DNA of 64,000 bases from Paraburkholderia caffeinitolerans (GTDB taxonomy: Bacteria > Pseudomonadota > Gammaproteobacteria > Burkholderiales > Burkholderiaceae), in contig NZ_CADIKL010000002.1 in the NCBI RefSeq assembly GCF_902859945.1, forward strand, positions 124,001 through 188,000, in the 5' to 3' direction. The notes under the pieces were generated by a model. The model did no database searches, was not told the DNA's origin, and worked only from the letters and a program-made list of their open reading frames with translations. The position numbers were made by a program, and so were the translations under genes. Every line of letters starts with the position of its first letter. The stretch's first letter is position 1. This document shows positions 1 through 8,915 of the stretch, piece after piece.

Positions 1-10
1 AGGAGGAGCC

Positions 11-1231
11 ATGCTGAAACTCGACTTCCATCCCGCCGGCCGCCACTTCCTTCAAATCCCCGGGCCGAGCCCGGTGCCAGACCGCATTCTGCGAGCCATC
101 AGCTATCCGACCATTGATCATCGCGGCCCCGAGTTCGGCGCGCTGGGCCTGAAGGTATTGGCCGGCATCCGCACGATCTTCAAGACCGTGCATCCGGTCG
201 TGATTTATCCGGCATCGGGAACCGGTGCGTGGGAAGCCGCGCTGTCCAACACCCTGAGCGCAGGCGACACAGTGCTGATGTTCGAGACCGGCCACTTCGC
301 CACGCTGTGGAAGAAACTGGCCGAGAAGCTGGGCCTGCGTCCGGAGTTCCTCGGCCTGCCCGGCATCGAGGGCTGGCGCCGCGGCGTGCAAGCCGACCTG
401 ATCGAGGCCCGCCTGCGTCAGGACAGCGGCCATGCGATCAAGGCCGTCTGCGTGGTCCACAACGAAACGTCGACCGGCGTGACCTCCGACATTGCCGCGG
501 TGCGCAAAGCCATCGACGCAGCGGGCCACCCCGCCCTGTTGATGGTCGACACGATTTCCGGGCTCGCGTCCGCCGACTATCGCCACGACGAATGGGGCGT
601 GGACGTGACGGTGTCGGGCTCGCAGAAGGGCCTCATGCTGCCGCCGGGGATCAGCTTCAATGCGGTGTCGCCCAAGGCGCTCGAAGCCGCTAAAACGGCG
701 AAGCTGCCGCGCAGCTTCTGGGACTGGGAAGAAATCATCGCGATGAACCAGACCGGCTACTGGCCCTACACGCCCAGCACGAACCTGCTGTATGGCCTGT
801 CCGAGGCGCTGGACATGATCCTGGAGGAAGGACTGGACAACGTGTTCGCGCGCCACCAGCGCCTGGCCGAGGCTTGCCGCCATGCGGTGCGCGCCTGGGG
901 TCTCGAGATCCAGTGCGCGGACCCATCCGTCTACAGCCCGGTGCTGACCGGCGTGATGATGCCCGATGGCATCGACGCGGACGCCGTGCGCCGCGTTATC
1001 TACGACCGTTTCAACATGTCGCTCGGCGCGGCGCTCGGCAAGATGAAGGGGCGCATGTTCCGCATCGGCCATCTCGGCGACTGCAACGACCTCACGCTGA
1101 TGGCCACGCTTGCCGGCTGCGAGATGGGGCTGAAGATCTCAGGCGTACCGGTCGCCGCAAGCGGCGTGGCCGCGGCCATGGACTATCTCGCGGCGCACGC
1201 GAGCCCGTTGCCGCTGCGGGCTGCCGCCTGA
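11..1231 (+). CDS. Class V aminotransferase (alanine/serine-glyoxylate type)
   Basis: PLP-dependent aminotransferase of 406 aa, the usual family length, probably moving an amino group onto glyoxylate. Visible family features are the N-terminal P-G-P-S-P-V-P, the cofactor-phosphate loop SGTGAWEAA (residues 69-77), HNETSTG (150-156) and the PLP lysine in SGSQKG (K206). An AGGAGG ribosome site at 1-6 fixes the ATG. It opens a forward run of catabolic genes (two MFS carriers, amidase, racemase-like protein, hydratase). Ureidoglycine-glyoxylate aminotransferases of purine catabolism share this fold, so the donor amino acid cannot be named. Family call is firm, substrate unknown. Confidence 0.9.
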   Translation: MLKLDFHPAGRHFLQIPGPSPVPDRILRAISYPTIDHRGPEFGALGLKVLAGIRTIFKTVHPVVIYPASGTGAWEAALSNTLSAGDTVLMFETGHFATLWKKLAEKLGLRPEFLGLPGIEGWRRGVQADLIEARLRQDSGHAIKAVCVVHNETSTGVTSDIAAVRKAIDAAGHPALLMVDTISGLASADYRHDEWGVDVTVSGSQKGLMLPPGISFNAVSPKALEAAKTAKLPRSFWDWEEIIAMNQTGYWPYTPSTNLLYGLSEALDMILEEGLDNVFARHQRLAEACRHAVRAWGLEIQCADPSVYSPVLTGVMMPDGIDADAVRRVIYDRFNMSLGAALGKMKGRMFRIGHLGDCNDLTLMATLAGCEMGLKISGVPVAASGVAAAMDYLAAHASPLPLRAAA

Positions 1232-1397
1232 TGCCATAACGCCCTGCGCACCCGCGAAACGAGCAAGACACACGCAAAACTCGCGCAAAGCGCGTTCGCG
1301 GGCGCCAGCGGCATCGACCCGTTCCACACAGCGCCGGTCACCCCGAGGACCGGCGCGGCAGCACTGACGTACCTGATAACAGTACAAAGGAGACGCT

Positions 1398-2702
1398 GTG
1401 GAAACCACCCTGCAGGCCGGGGCAAGCCTGAGCTCGCACGAAGACGCGGTTTATCGCAAGGTAAGCTGGCGCCTCGTGCCGTTCCTGATGCTTTGCTTCC
1501 TGATCGCCTATCTCGACCGGGTCAACGTCGGTTTTGCCAAGCTCCAGATGTCCCAGGCGCTCGGCTTCAGCGAGACCGTCTACGGCCTTGGCGCCGGCAT
1601 CTTCTTCATCGGTTATTTTCTGTTCGAAGTGCCAAGCAATCTCGCGCTGCACCGCTTCGGCGCGAAGATCTGGATCGGCCGCATCATGGTGACTTGGGGC
1701 CTGCTCTCGGCGTGCTTCGTGTTCGTGAAAACCCCGACAGCCTTCTACACGCTGCGCTTCCTGCTGGGCCTCGCCGAAGCGGGCTTCACGCCCGGCATTG
1801 TGTATTACCTGTCGTGCTGGTATCCGTCGCACCGGCGCGCGAAGATCATGGCGATCTATTGCATGGGCTCGCCGCTCTCCGGCATCATCGGCAACCCGCT
1901 ATCCGGCTTTCTGGTGGGCGGCATGGGCGGCGTCGCGGGCTGGGCCGGCTGGCAATGGATGTTCATGATCGAAGCCGTGCCTGCCGTGCTGCTCGGCTTC
2001 GCCTGCTTCTTCTACCTCGACAGCGGCATATCGAAGGCCAAGTGGCTCAGCGACGACGAAAAACGCGTACTGGAACGCGCCAAGGAAAAGGACGACCTGG
2101 CGGCGGGCACCGAAGCCCGCGTGGGCAAAGTCTTCACCGACCCGCGCGTGTGGCTCATCAGCCTGATCTGCTTTTGCTACGTCACCGGCCAGTACGGCAT
2201 CACGCTCTGGCTGCCCACCTTCATCAAGTCGACTGGCGTATCCGATCCGGTTCACATCGGCCTGCTGAGCGCGATTCCGTATATGGCGGCCATCGTCACC
2301 ATGTACTTCTTCGGCAAGAGCGCCGACAAGCACCGCGAACGCCGCTGGCACCTGATCGTGCCATGCATGATGGGCGCCATCGGCTTCCTCGCGCTGCCGT
2401 GGATCATGCACAGCACTGCGCTTTCGCTCGTGTTCCTGTCGATCGCGGCAGCGGGCATCCTGACCTGCACGCCGCTGTTCTGGTCCTTGCCCACCTCGTT
2501 CCTGAGCGGCGCGGCGGCGGCCACGGCCATCGCCATGAGCAACTCGATCGGCAACCTCGCGGGCTTCACCAGCGGCTACATGATTGGCTATCTCCGCGAC
2601 CTGACCCAGAACGGCAGCAGTGCTTACTACATGATCGCGGCGATGCTTATTGTCGGCGCGTTCGCGATCTGGACCTTGCCTGCCAAACTGGTCAACCGGT
2701 AA
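1398..2702 (+). CDS. MFS transporter, anion:cation symporter (ACS) family
   Basis: Inner-membrane major facilitator of 434 aa with about 12 hydrophobic segments. The N-terminal AYLDRVNVGFAKLQM segment and the RFLLGLAEAGFTPG stretch after TM4 are typical of the ACS family, which imports organic anions such as tartrate, phthalate or sugar acids with H+. It starts at GTG, supported by AAAGGAGA eight bases upstream. It lies between the aminotransferase and an amidase in one orientation, so it probably imports the substrate or a breakdown product handled by the cluster. Confidence 0.9.
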   Translation: METTLQAGASLSSHEDAVYRKVSWRLVPFLMLCFLIAYLDRVNVGFAKLQMSQALGFSETVYGLGAGIFFIGYFLFEVPSNLALHRFGAKIWIGRIMVTWGLLSACFVFVKTPTAFYTLRFLLGLAEAGFTPGIVYYLSCWYPSHRRAKIMAIYCMGSPLSGIIGNPLSGFLVGGMGGVAGWAGWQWMFMIEAVPAVLLGFACFFYLDSGISKAKWLSDDEKRVLERAKEKDDLAAGTEARVGKVFTDPRVWLISLICFCYVTGQYGITLWLPTFIKSTGVSDPVHIGLLSAIPYMAAIVTMYFFGKSADKHRERRWHLIVPCMMGAIGFLALPWIMHSTALSLVFLSIAAAGILTCTPLFWSLPTSFLSGAAAATAIAMSNSIGNLAGFTSGYMIGYLRDLTQNGSSAYYMIAAMLIVGAFAIWTLPAKLVNR

Positions 2703-2784
2703 TGCAATCGGGGGCGGCAAGGCTGCTCCCACTTTGACTCAACGACCCGGCGCCCCGAGCGCTGCGGGCACTCGGAATATCAGC

Positions 2785-4284
2785 ATGAAAGCATCGATCG
2801 AACCCGGCATCAGCGTCATGGAGGCCACCGTCTCCGGTGTGCATGCCGCCATGCAGGAAGGCAAGCTGAGCGCGCGCCAACTGGTGCAAGACCACCTGGA
2901 CCGGATTGACGCTTATGACCAGCGCGGCCCCGGCATCCACAGCGTGCTGCGGCTCAATCCGCAAGCGCTTGCGGAGGCCGCGCGCCTCGATGCGCAAGCC
3001 GCCGCGAATCCCGCCGCCCCGCTCGCCCGCTTGCACGGCGTGCCGCTGCTCATCAAGGACAACATCGAGTGCGAGGGCATGGAGACCTCGGCGGGCGCGC
3101 GCTGCCTGCGTGGCAATGTCCCTGCGCAGGATGCCTTCGTCGTGCGCAAGCTGCGCGAGGCCGGCGCAATCGTGCTAGCCAAAACCAACCTGCACGAGCT
3201 TGCCTCGGGCGGCGAGACCGTCAGCACGCTGGGCGGCCAAACGCTAAATCCGTATGACCTCACCCGCACGCCGGGCGGATCGAGCGGCGGCACGGGCGCG
3301 GGTATTGCGGCGAGCTTCGGGCTGCTCGGCATCGGCACGGACGGCATCAACTCGATCCGCTCGCCCGCCTCGGCGAACAACCTCGTCGGCCTGCGCCCGA
3401 CCATGGGCCTCGTCAGCCGCTCGGGGCTGGTGCCGTGCGGGCTCACGCAGGACACCGTCGGACCGATCACCCGCACCGTGACCGACGCCGCGATCGTGCT
3501 CGACATCATCGCGGGCCACGACCCCGCCGACCCGGTCACGAGCGCGGGCGCACAACACATTGCGCACAGCTATGCAGACGGGCTCGACGCCAAAGCGCTT
3601 AACGGCGCGCGCATCGGCTTGCTGCGCCACTTCTTCGGCGACGGGCCGGAGCACGGCTCCGTCAACGCCGTGATGCAACAGGCGCTCGAAACCCTCAAGG
3701 CGCAAGGCGCGGCGCTGATCGAAATCGACGATGCCATTGTTCCCGATGTGCTGCTCGCCGACACGCTGGTGCACCTCTACGAAATGAAGGCCGATCTCGA
3801 CGCCTACCTCGCAAACGCGCCCGCCGATGTACAGGTGCGCTCGCTCGAAGACGTCGTCGCATCAGCCAGCGTGCATCCCAGCGTCGAGCGCACGCTGGCC
3901 AACGCCATCGCGCTCGCAGGCAACGCACACGACTATCGCGAACGGCTGCAACGCCAGCAGGCCTTGCGCGAGCAAATCCTCGCGCTGATGGCGGCGCGCG
4001 GACTCGATGCGCTGGCCTTCCCGCACCAGCGCCGCCTCGTCGTGCCAATCGGCGAATCGCAGGCCGAACGCAATGGCGTGCTGGCATCCGCCACGGGATT
4101 CCCCGCGATCGTCATCCCGGCCGGTTTCTCCGCGCCAGAGCAGCACGCGCCGCAAGGCGTGCCGGTCGGCCTGGAGTTGTTCGGCCGCCCGTTCTCGGAA
4201 GCCTTGCTGATACGGCTGGCTTACGCGGCCGAGCAGGCGCTCGGCGCGCGCAAGCCACCTCTAGCAACACCCGCACTCAAGTAG
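2785..4284 (+). CDS. Amidase, amidase-signature family
   Basis: Ser-cisSer-Lys amidase of 499 aa hydrolysing a C-N amide bond. The triad is readable: K91 in LLIKDNIE, cis-serine S166 in GGSSGGTGAG and nucleophile S190 in GTDGINSIRSPAS. The 24-residue gap between the two serines is the family spacing. The second serine motif reads G-I-N-S-I-R instead of the commoner G-G-S-I-R. The ATG at 2785 is chosen because the protein then begins close to the domain, though the ribosome site is weak. It follows an MFS gene by 82 bp. Amide substrate unknown. Confidence 0.88.
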   Translation: MKASIEPGISVMEATVSGVHAAMQEGKLSARQLVQDHLDRIDAYDQRGPGIHSVLRLNPQALAEAARLDAQAAANPAAPLARLHGVPLLIKDNIECEGMETSAGARCLRGNVPAQDAFVVRKLREAGAIVLAKTNLHELASGGETVSTLGGQTLNPYDLTRTPGGSSGGTGAGIAASFGLLGIGTDGINSIRSPASANNLVGLRPTMGLVSRSGLVPCGLTQDTVGPITRTVTDAAIVLDIIAGHDPADPVTSAGAQHIAHSYADGLDAKALNGARIGLLRHFFGDGPEHGSVNAVMQQALETLKAQGAALIEIDDAIVPDVLLADTLVHLYEMKADLDAYLANAPADVQVRSLEDVVASASVHPSVERTLANAIALAGNAHDYRERLQRQQALREQILALMAARGLDALAFPHQRRLVVPIGESQAERNGVLASATGFPAIVIPAGFSAPEQHAPQGVPVGLELFGRPFSEALLIRLAYAAEQALGARKPPLATPALK

Positions 4285-4427
4285 CATCGCTGTAAAGACG
4301 CACTTTTCTTGCCGCTCCACCCATACCGGCGGATCGGGCCAATCAGGTTAATAAGCCGGCCCACGATCACGCCAATCAATCGTTCCCGGATACACCGTGA
4401 CTGACCTCGACACGAGGAGGAGACAAA

Positions 4428-5879
4428 ATGGGCGCAGAAGTGAATGTTCAGTCGTCGGGCTCTGCGCAGCAGCATGAGCTCGACCATGCAATGGATGGCA
4501 TCGGCGTTACCGCTGCCCACAAGAAGATCATCTTCCTGATCATGCTGGGCGTGATGTTCGATGTTTTCGAGCAGAACGCCGTGGGCCTCGTGGGCCCGAT
4601 CCTGCGCCAGCAATGGGGCATATCGGTTTCGCAGATCGGTTTTCTCAACACGCTGACCTTCAGCGCGGCCGCGCTGGGGCGTGTGGCGTCGGGCTATATC
4701 GCCGACCGTTATGGCCGCCGCGTGATGTTGAACGTCAATTTGCTGCTGTTCACCCTAGGCGCCGTCATTTGCGCGCTCGCGCCCAACTATGCGGTGTTGT
4801 CGTCGGGCCGTTTCATCGTCGGCATCGGCCTCGGCGGCGAAATCTCCGTCGCGGTGACGATGCTGGCCGAGCTGTGCTCCACGCGCTTTCGCGGCACGGC
4901 GGTCGGCCTGGTCAGCGTGGGCAGCGGCGGCTTCGGCAATATGCTGGCGCCCGCCTTCGGACTCGCGGTGTTCGCCATGTTTCCGGGCCCCGATAGCTGG
5001 CGCTGGCTGTTCGGCTGCCTCGTGGCGCCCGCCATCTTCGTGGTGTTCTACCGCCGCCTGATTCCCGAGACGCCGCGCTACCTGCTCTCCAAGGGCCGCG
5101 TGGACGAGGTGAACCGCGTGCTCTCGGGCCTCGCTTCGGGTCGCCTCGGCAAGCTCGAAGGAGAGCCGACGCAATACATCAAGGAGGCCATCCAGAACAA
5201 CACGCCGCGCGCGCGGGTGCGCCTGCGCGATGTCTTCCAGGGCCGGCTGCGCCGTCGCACGATCGCGCTGGGCGTCGCGGTGTCGATGACCTACGGTGCG
5301 CAGATTTCGGTGCTGACCTTGATGCCGACCATCCTGATATCGCAGGGCTACACGATCTCGAAGAGCCTGCTGTTCACGATGGTGATGCAAAGCGGCAGCC
5401 TGTTCGGTGCGCTTGCGGCGTCGTTCTGCGGCTATCACTTCCCGCGCAAGCGCGTGCTGACCCTCGGCGCCGTGCTGGCATGCGCGGCCGGTCTATGCTT
5501 TGGATTCCTGACGTTCAATGTGGCGCTGGTGTTGCTGTTCGGCGCGTGCTTCACCTTCTGCGTCGTGCTGCTGAACACCTCGATCTGGATCTTCGCGCCT
5601 GAGCAATATCCCACCGATGTCCGCGCCTTCGGCACCTCGCTCATTCTCGCGCTTGGCACGCTGGCCGGCGCGCTGACACCGATCGTGAGCGGACGCGTAT
5701 TCGAGATCTATGGTGTGGGCGGCATGTTCAGCATGCTGGCTGCCATGTACGCTATCTTCGCCCTGAGCGTACAGTTCGCGCCTGAGACGTTTGGCCGGCC
5801 GATGGGCGACATCGGCGAGCCCGACGCCGAGGACGAACCCGAACTGGCGGTGAACGCCGGCTCCGCCAGCCGATCCTGA
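4428..5879 (+). CDS. MFS transporter, aromatic-acid/sugar-porter type
   Basis: Second major facilitator of the cluster, 483 aa, about 12 membrane segments. It has the loop 2-3 signature GYIADRYGRRV, the helix-4 motif GRFIVGIGLGGEISV and PETPRYLLSKGR before the central loop, as in aromatic acid:H+ symporters and general substrate transporters. The start is set by GAGGAGGAGAC just before the ATG. It differs in subfamily from the ACS carrier at 1398, which suggests that two chemically different compounds are moved. It is followed 13 bp later by the racemase-like gene, so probably co-transcribed. Confidence 0.87.
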   Translation: MGAEVNVQSSGSAQQHELDHAMDGIGVTAAHKKIIFLIMLGVMFDVFEQNAVGLVGPILRQQWGISVSQIGFLNTLTFSAAALGRVASGYIADRYGRRVMLNVNLLLFTLGAVICALAPNYAVLSSGRFIVGIGLGGEISVAVTMLAELCSTRFRGTAVGLVSVGSGGFGNMLAPAFGLAVFAMFPGPDSWRWLFGCLVAPAIFVVFYRRLIPETPRYLLSKGRVDEVNRVLSGLASGRLGKLEGEPTQYIKEAIQNNTPRARVRLRDVFQGRLRRRTIALGVAVSMTYGAQISVLTLMPTILISQGYTISKSLLFTMVMQSGSLFGALAASFCGYHFPRKRVLTLGAVLACAAGLCFGFLTFNVALVLLFGACFTFCVVLLNTSIWIFAPEQYPTDVRAFGTSLILALGTLAGALTPIVSGRVFEIYGVGGMFSMLAAMYAIFALSVQFAPETFGRPMGDIGEPDAEDEPELAVNAGSASRS

Positions 5880-5892
5880 TACCCGGAGTGAA

Positions 5893-6534
5893 ATGAACCC
5901 TATCCTGCTCATCAACCCCAATACGTCACAGGCCACCACGCAGATGATGCTGGAGATCGCTCGCGCGAGTCTTGGCGACCAAGCGGAAGTCCGCGGCCTG
6001 ACGATGCCAAGCGGCGTGCCGATGATCGTCGAGGAGCACGACCTGCGCGCGGCCGCCGATGCGGTCGGCGCACTCGACGTGGGCGACGCCTGCGGCGTCA
6101 TCGTCGCGGCTTTTGGCGACCCCGGCATCGACGCGCTGCGGCGCAGGTTGACGGTGCCGGTGGTGGGCATCGGCGAGGCCGCGATGCACGCAGCGGCGCA
6201 ACACGGCCGCTTCGGGATCGCCACGACTACCCCCGCGCTGGCGGCCTCGATCGACAAGAAAGTCCGGCAGCTTGGGCTCGCCGCCGCCTTTACCGGAGCG
6301 CACTTCACGCCGGGTGACCCAACGCAGCGCGGGAACGACCCGGAGGCGCTCGAAGCCGCGCTAGCCGAGGCCGTCCGGGCATGCGTGGAAACCGATGGCG
6401 CGCAAGCCGTGGTGATCGGCGGCGGGCCGCTTGGCCGTGCGGCGCAGGCGCTTGGCCAGCGCTTCGCCATTCCGGTGATTGGCCCCGTGCCGGCGGCGTG
6501 CCGTGCGATCTTGCGCGCCCTTAACGAACACTGA
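5893..6534 (+). CDS. Asp/Glu/hydantoin racemase-like protein lacking the cysteine pair
   Basis: 213-aa protein of the Asp/Glu/hydantoin racemase fold. The N-terminus (ILLINPNTSQATT) and PVVGIGEAA are as in hydantoin and allantoin racemases. In that family two cysteines in a CFGDPG-like and a GCAGM-like motif perform two-base racemisation. Here those positions read AAFGDPG (alanine) and IGGGPLG (glycine). Cysteines occur elsewhere (DACGV, RACVE, AACRA) but not at the catalytic places. It may bind a related substrate without racemising it, or belong to a non-racemase branch. Ribosome site GGAG; tightly linked to the upstream MFS gene. Confidence 0.8.
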   Translation: MNPILLINPNTSQATTQMMLEIARASLGDQAEVRGLTMPSGVPMIVEEHDLRAAADAVGALDVGDACGVIVAAFGDPGIDALRRRLTVPVVGIGEAAMHAAAQHGRFGIATTTPALAASIDKKVRQLGLAAAFTGAHFTPGDPTQRGNDPEALEAALAEAVRACVETDGAQAVVIGGGPLGRAAQALGQRFAIPVIGPVPAACRAILRALNEH

Positions 6535-6579
6535 GCGGACACTGAACGGCCCATTCCTCTTATCAACGCATGCCAGCTT

Positions 6580-7344
6580 ATGAACACACACGAGATCGAT
6601 GCCGTCGCCCAAACCCTCATCCGCGCGCGGCGCAACCAGCAGTGCGTCGACGCGCAGCCCTTCGCGAACGCGCTGACGACGCATGACGATGCCTATGCGG
6701 TGCAAGCAGCCGTTGCCGAAGCGCTCGACTGGCCGACGTCCGGCCCCGGCTACTGGAAGTCGGGCGGGCCTTCGCGGCAGGCCCAGTTGACGCATGCCCG
6801 ATTGCCCATCGAGGGCGTCTGGAACAGCCCGGCGCAGGCCGGAAGCCGGCACTTCAGCTGGCGCGGCATCGAACCCGAAATCGCCTTGCGCCTCGGCCAC
6901 GCGGTCGATGCCGCCGAAGCGGCCGAGCTCGATCACGAACGTGCCGCTGCGCTGGTCGATGCAATGACGGTTTCCATCGAAGTCGTGGACTCGCGCTGGC
7001 AGCAGTACATCGACACGCCCGCGCTGCTCAAGCTCGCCGACCTGCAAGCCCACGGCGCGCTGGTGCTTGGCGAGTGGCGTCCGTACGAAGCCCGGGACTG
7101 GTCGGCGCAACGCTGCCATGTCCGGATTGGCGCGGAGCGCTTCGAGCGCAGTGGTACCCATGCTCTCGGCGATCCTGCCTGGGGCCTCGTGGCCTGGCTC
7201 AAGCATGCCACCCGCGAAGGCGGCCGCGCGGAAGCGGGCACCGTAGTCACCACCGGCACCTGGGCCGGCATTCTGCCGGCCTCGGCTGGCGATCTCGTGA
7301 CCGTGGAATTCGACGGCATCGGCCACGCATCGATCCAGTTCTGA
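6580..7344 (+). CDS. 2-keto-4-pentenoate hydratase / fumarylacetoacetate hydrolase-fold protein
   Basis: 254-aa protein of the MhpD-like hydratase group, which adds water to 2-hydroxypentadienoate-type products or decarboxylates related oxo-acids. IEPEIALRLG carries the metal-binding E-x-E pair, followed by SIEVVDSR with its conserved E and D. GTWAGILPASAGD near the C-terminus is the G-T-x-(x)-G-x-x-P-x-x-x-G-D family element. It is the last gene of the forward run and its stop is only 5 bp from the stop of the converging peptidase gene. Substrate unknown. Confidence 0.82.
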   Translation: MNTHEIDAVAQTLIRARRNQQCVDAQPFANALTTHDDAYAVQAAVAEALDWPTSGPGYWKSGGPSRQAQLTHARLPIEGVWNSPAQAGSRHFSWRGIEPEIALRLGHAVDAAEAAELDHERAAALVDAMTVSIEVVDSRWQQYIDTPALLKLADLQAHGALVLGEWRPYEARDWSAQRCHVRIGAERFERSGTHALGDPAWGLVAWLKHATREGGRAEAGTVVTTGTWAGILPASAGDLVTVEFDGIGHASIQF

Positions 7345-7349
7345 TGCGT

Positions 7350-8855
7350 TCAGAGTGCGTCGAGCGGATAAATCGGCCGGCGCACCTTTTTGAAGGCGAG
7401 CTTGGCGTAATCGGACGTGCACACGCCCACTCCCGCGCACTCGATTACCTCGCGCGCGAGGTCGCCGAAACCCGCGCGCCAGTGCACGCGGCTCTTGAGC
7501 ACGATATAGCGCTTTTGCGTCGGATCGATGCCCACTGAAGAGAGGCAATTGAGATCGAACGGCTCCTGGTGCGCGGAGACCACCACGATCTCGACCTTGC
7601 CCGTATCGAGCACCACGGTCGGCCCGCTGTTGTTGAGCCCGCCGCGATACATCGGGCCGCGGTTTCGGTACACGCCATCGGAAATCAGCTTGACGCGCGC
7701 CGTCACTTCGAGCGGGCGGCTCGACTCGCTCAGCGCGGGCATGGGCAGCTTGCCACCGAGTGCGAGCGTGACGTCGTTGCCGATGCCCGCCGCTATGGCC
7801 TGTTGCACCGCCTGCGGATCGCAAATGGCGAAGAACACCGCGTTGTCGAGTTCTTGCCGCAATACCTCGGCGAGCACCTCGGTGGTGTCCATCGTGCCGC
7901 CTGAGGCCGTGTTGTCGCAATGGTCGAGCAGCACGAGCGGGCCCTTTGCTTTCGGCGCATTCGGCGCGCTCGACGCACCCAACGCCTTCGCGTGCGCCAC
8001 CGATTGCGCCAGCGGCTCGCTCGCATACAGGAACTGCTCGCGTGCGCGCCACGCGTCGTCGAGCAGCGCGTCGCGCATCTCGCCGGCCTTCGCGGCATCG
8101 CCATCGGTGCATATCACTACGCTGAGCCCCGCGTTCGCGATATCGGCGTTAGGAAAGCCCACGAACAGCGATGCCGCGAGCGCATCGCGCTCCTCGTAAC
8201 GCATACAGCGCGCCTGCAGCGAGCGGTTCGGCTCCGCATGCGTGCCTTGGCGCATCACGTGCGGCAGCATCGGCTTGTTGCCCCACGCCATGACCGGCCG
8301 GATCTCGCCCGCGATCGTGCGCGCGATCACGCGCGCGGCGCGCTCGCCCGCTTCGTACATGTCGACGTGCGGATAAGTGTGATAGCCGGTGATGACCGTC
8401 GCATGCTTGACGATGTCGTCGTAAAGATTCGCGTGCATGTCGAGCGTCACGCCCACCGGCGTATGCGGATCGATCTCGCGCAGGCGTTTGAGCAAGGTGC
8501 CTTCGCCGTCGTCGAGCGACCGCGTGACCATGGCGCCGTGCAGGTCGAGCAGGATGCCGTCGTAGCCACCCTGCGCCACCGCGTCGAGAATCAGGCCGCT
8601 GATGCGGCGGTAGGCGTCGTCGTCGACGGGGCCGCTCGGGAATGCGTCGGCGGCCACGGGCAGCACGATTTGCGCGCCCAGTTGCTCCGCGACGGCGATG
8701 TACGCGCCCAGCGCCCCGCCCGTGCCACGGTATGCCGCCACTGCGGCCTCGCCCCCCACCGCACCGCCACCCTTGCGAAAGAAGCGCTCGAACGGCGTGG
8801 GCACGGGAGAAAACGTATTGGTTTCGTGCTTGAACATCGCGAGCAGCAAACGCAT
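7350..8855 (-). CDS. M81 family metallopeptidase (MlrC-like), copy 1
   Basis: 501-aa protein of the M81/MlrC family, named for the zinc peptidase that degrades linearised microcystin; most members have unknown substrates. It begins RLLLAMFKHETNTFSP, the hallmark N-terminus. Probable metal-site segments are LLDLHGAMV, TLDMHANL and TYPHVDMYEAGERAARV. The MlrC C-terminal domain follows, with LLDHCDNTASGGTMDTT. AGGAG precedes the ATG. It is the distal gene of a reverse operon with a second M81 gene and a Liv-type transporter, so the pair probably cleaves something that transporter imports. Confidence 0.88.
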   Translation of the reverse strand: MRLLLAMFKHETNTFSPVPTPFERFFRKGGGAVGGEAAVAAYRGTGGALGAYIAVAEQLGAQIVLPVAADAFPSGPVDDDAYRRISGLILDAVAQGGYDGILLDLHGAMVTRSLDDGEGTLLKRLREIDPHTPVGVTLDMHANLYDDIVKHATVITGYHTYPHVDMYEAGERAARVIARTIAGEIRPVMAWGNKPMLPHVMRQGTHAEPNRSLQARCMRYEERDALAASLFVGFPNADIANAGLSVVICTDGDAAKAGEMRDALLDDAWRAREQFLYASEPLAQSVAHAKALGASSAPNAPKAKGPLVLLDHCDNTASGGTMDTTEVLAEVLRQELDNAVFFAICDPQAVQQAIAAGIGNDVTLALGGKLPMPALSESSRPLEVTARVKLISDGVYRNRGPMYRGGLNNSGPTVVLDTGKVEIVVVSAHQEPFDLNCLSSVGIDPTQKRYIVLKSRVHWRAGFGDLAREVIECAGVGVCTSDYAKLAFKKVRRPIYPLDAL

Positions 8856-8915
8856 GAGTGACTCCTGTATCGGGTTATCGAAAATCGTTCGGATTGCCTG
8901 GCGTGTCGTGCGGAA

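Noticed and set aside
2692-4613. Several minus-strand frames opposite the amidase gene
   Set aside because: All are explained by the codon bias of the amidase and MFS genes and none has a motif.
6361-8112. Long open frame (583 codons) on the minus strand over the racemase, hydratase and M81 genes
   Set aside because: The product is arginine/alanine-rich with no domain, and it lies opposite three clearly recognisable genes; it is a shadow frame of GC-rich DNA.
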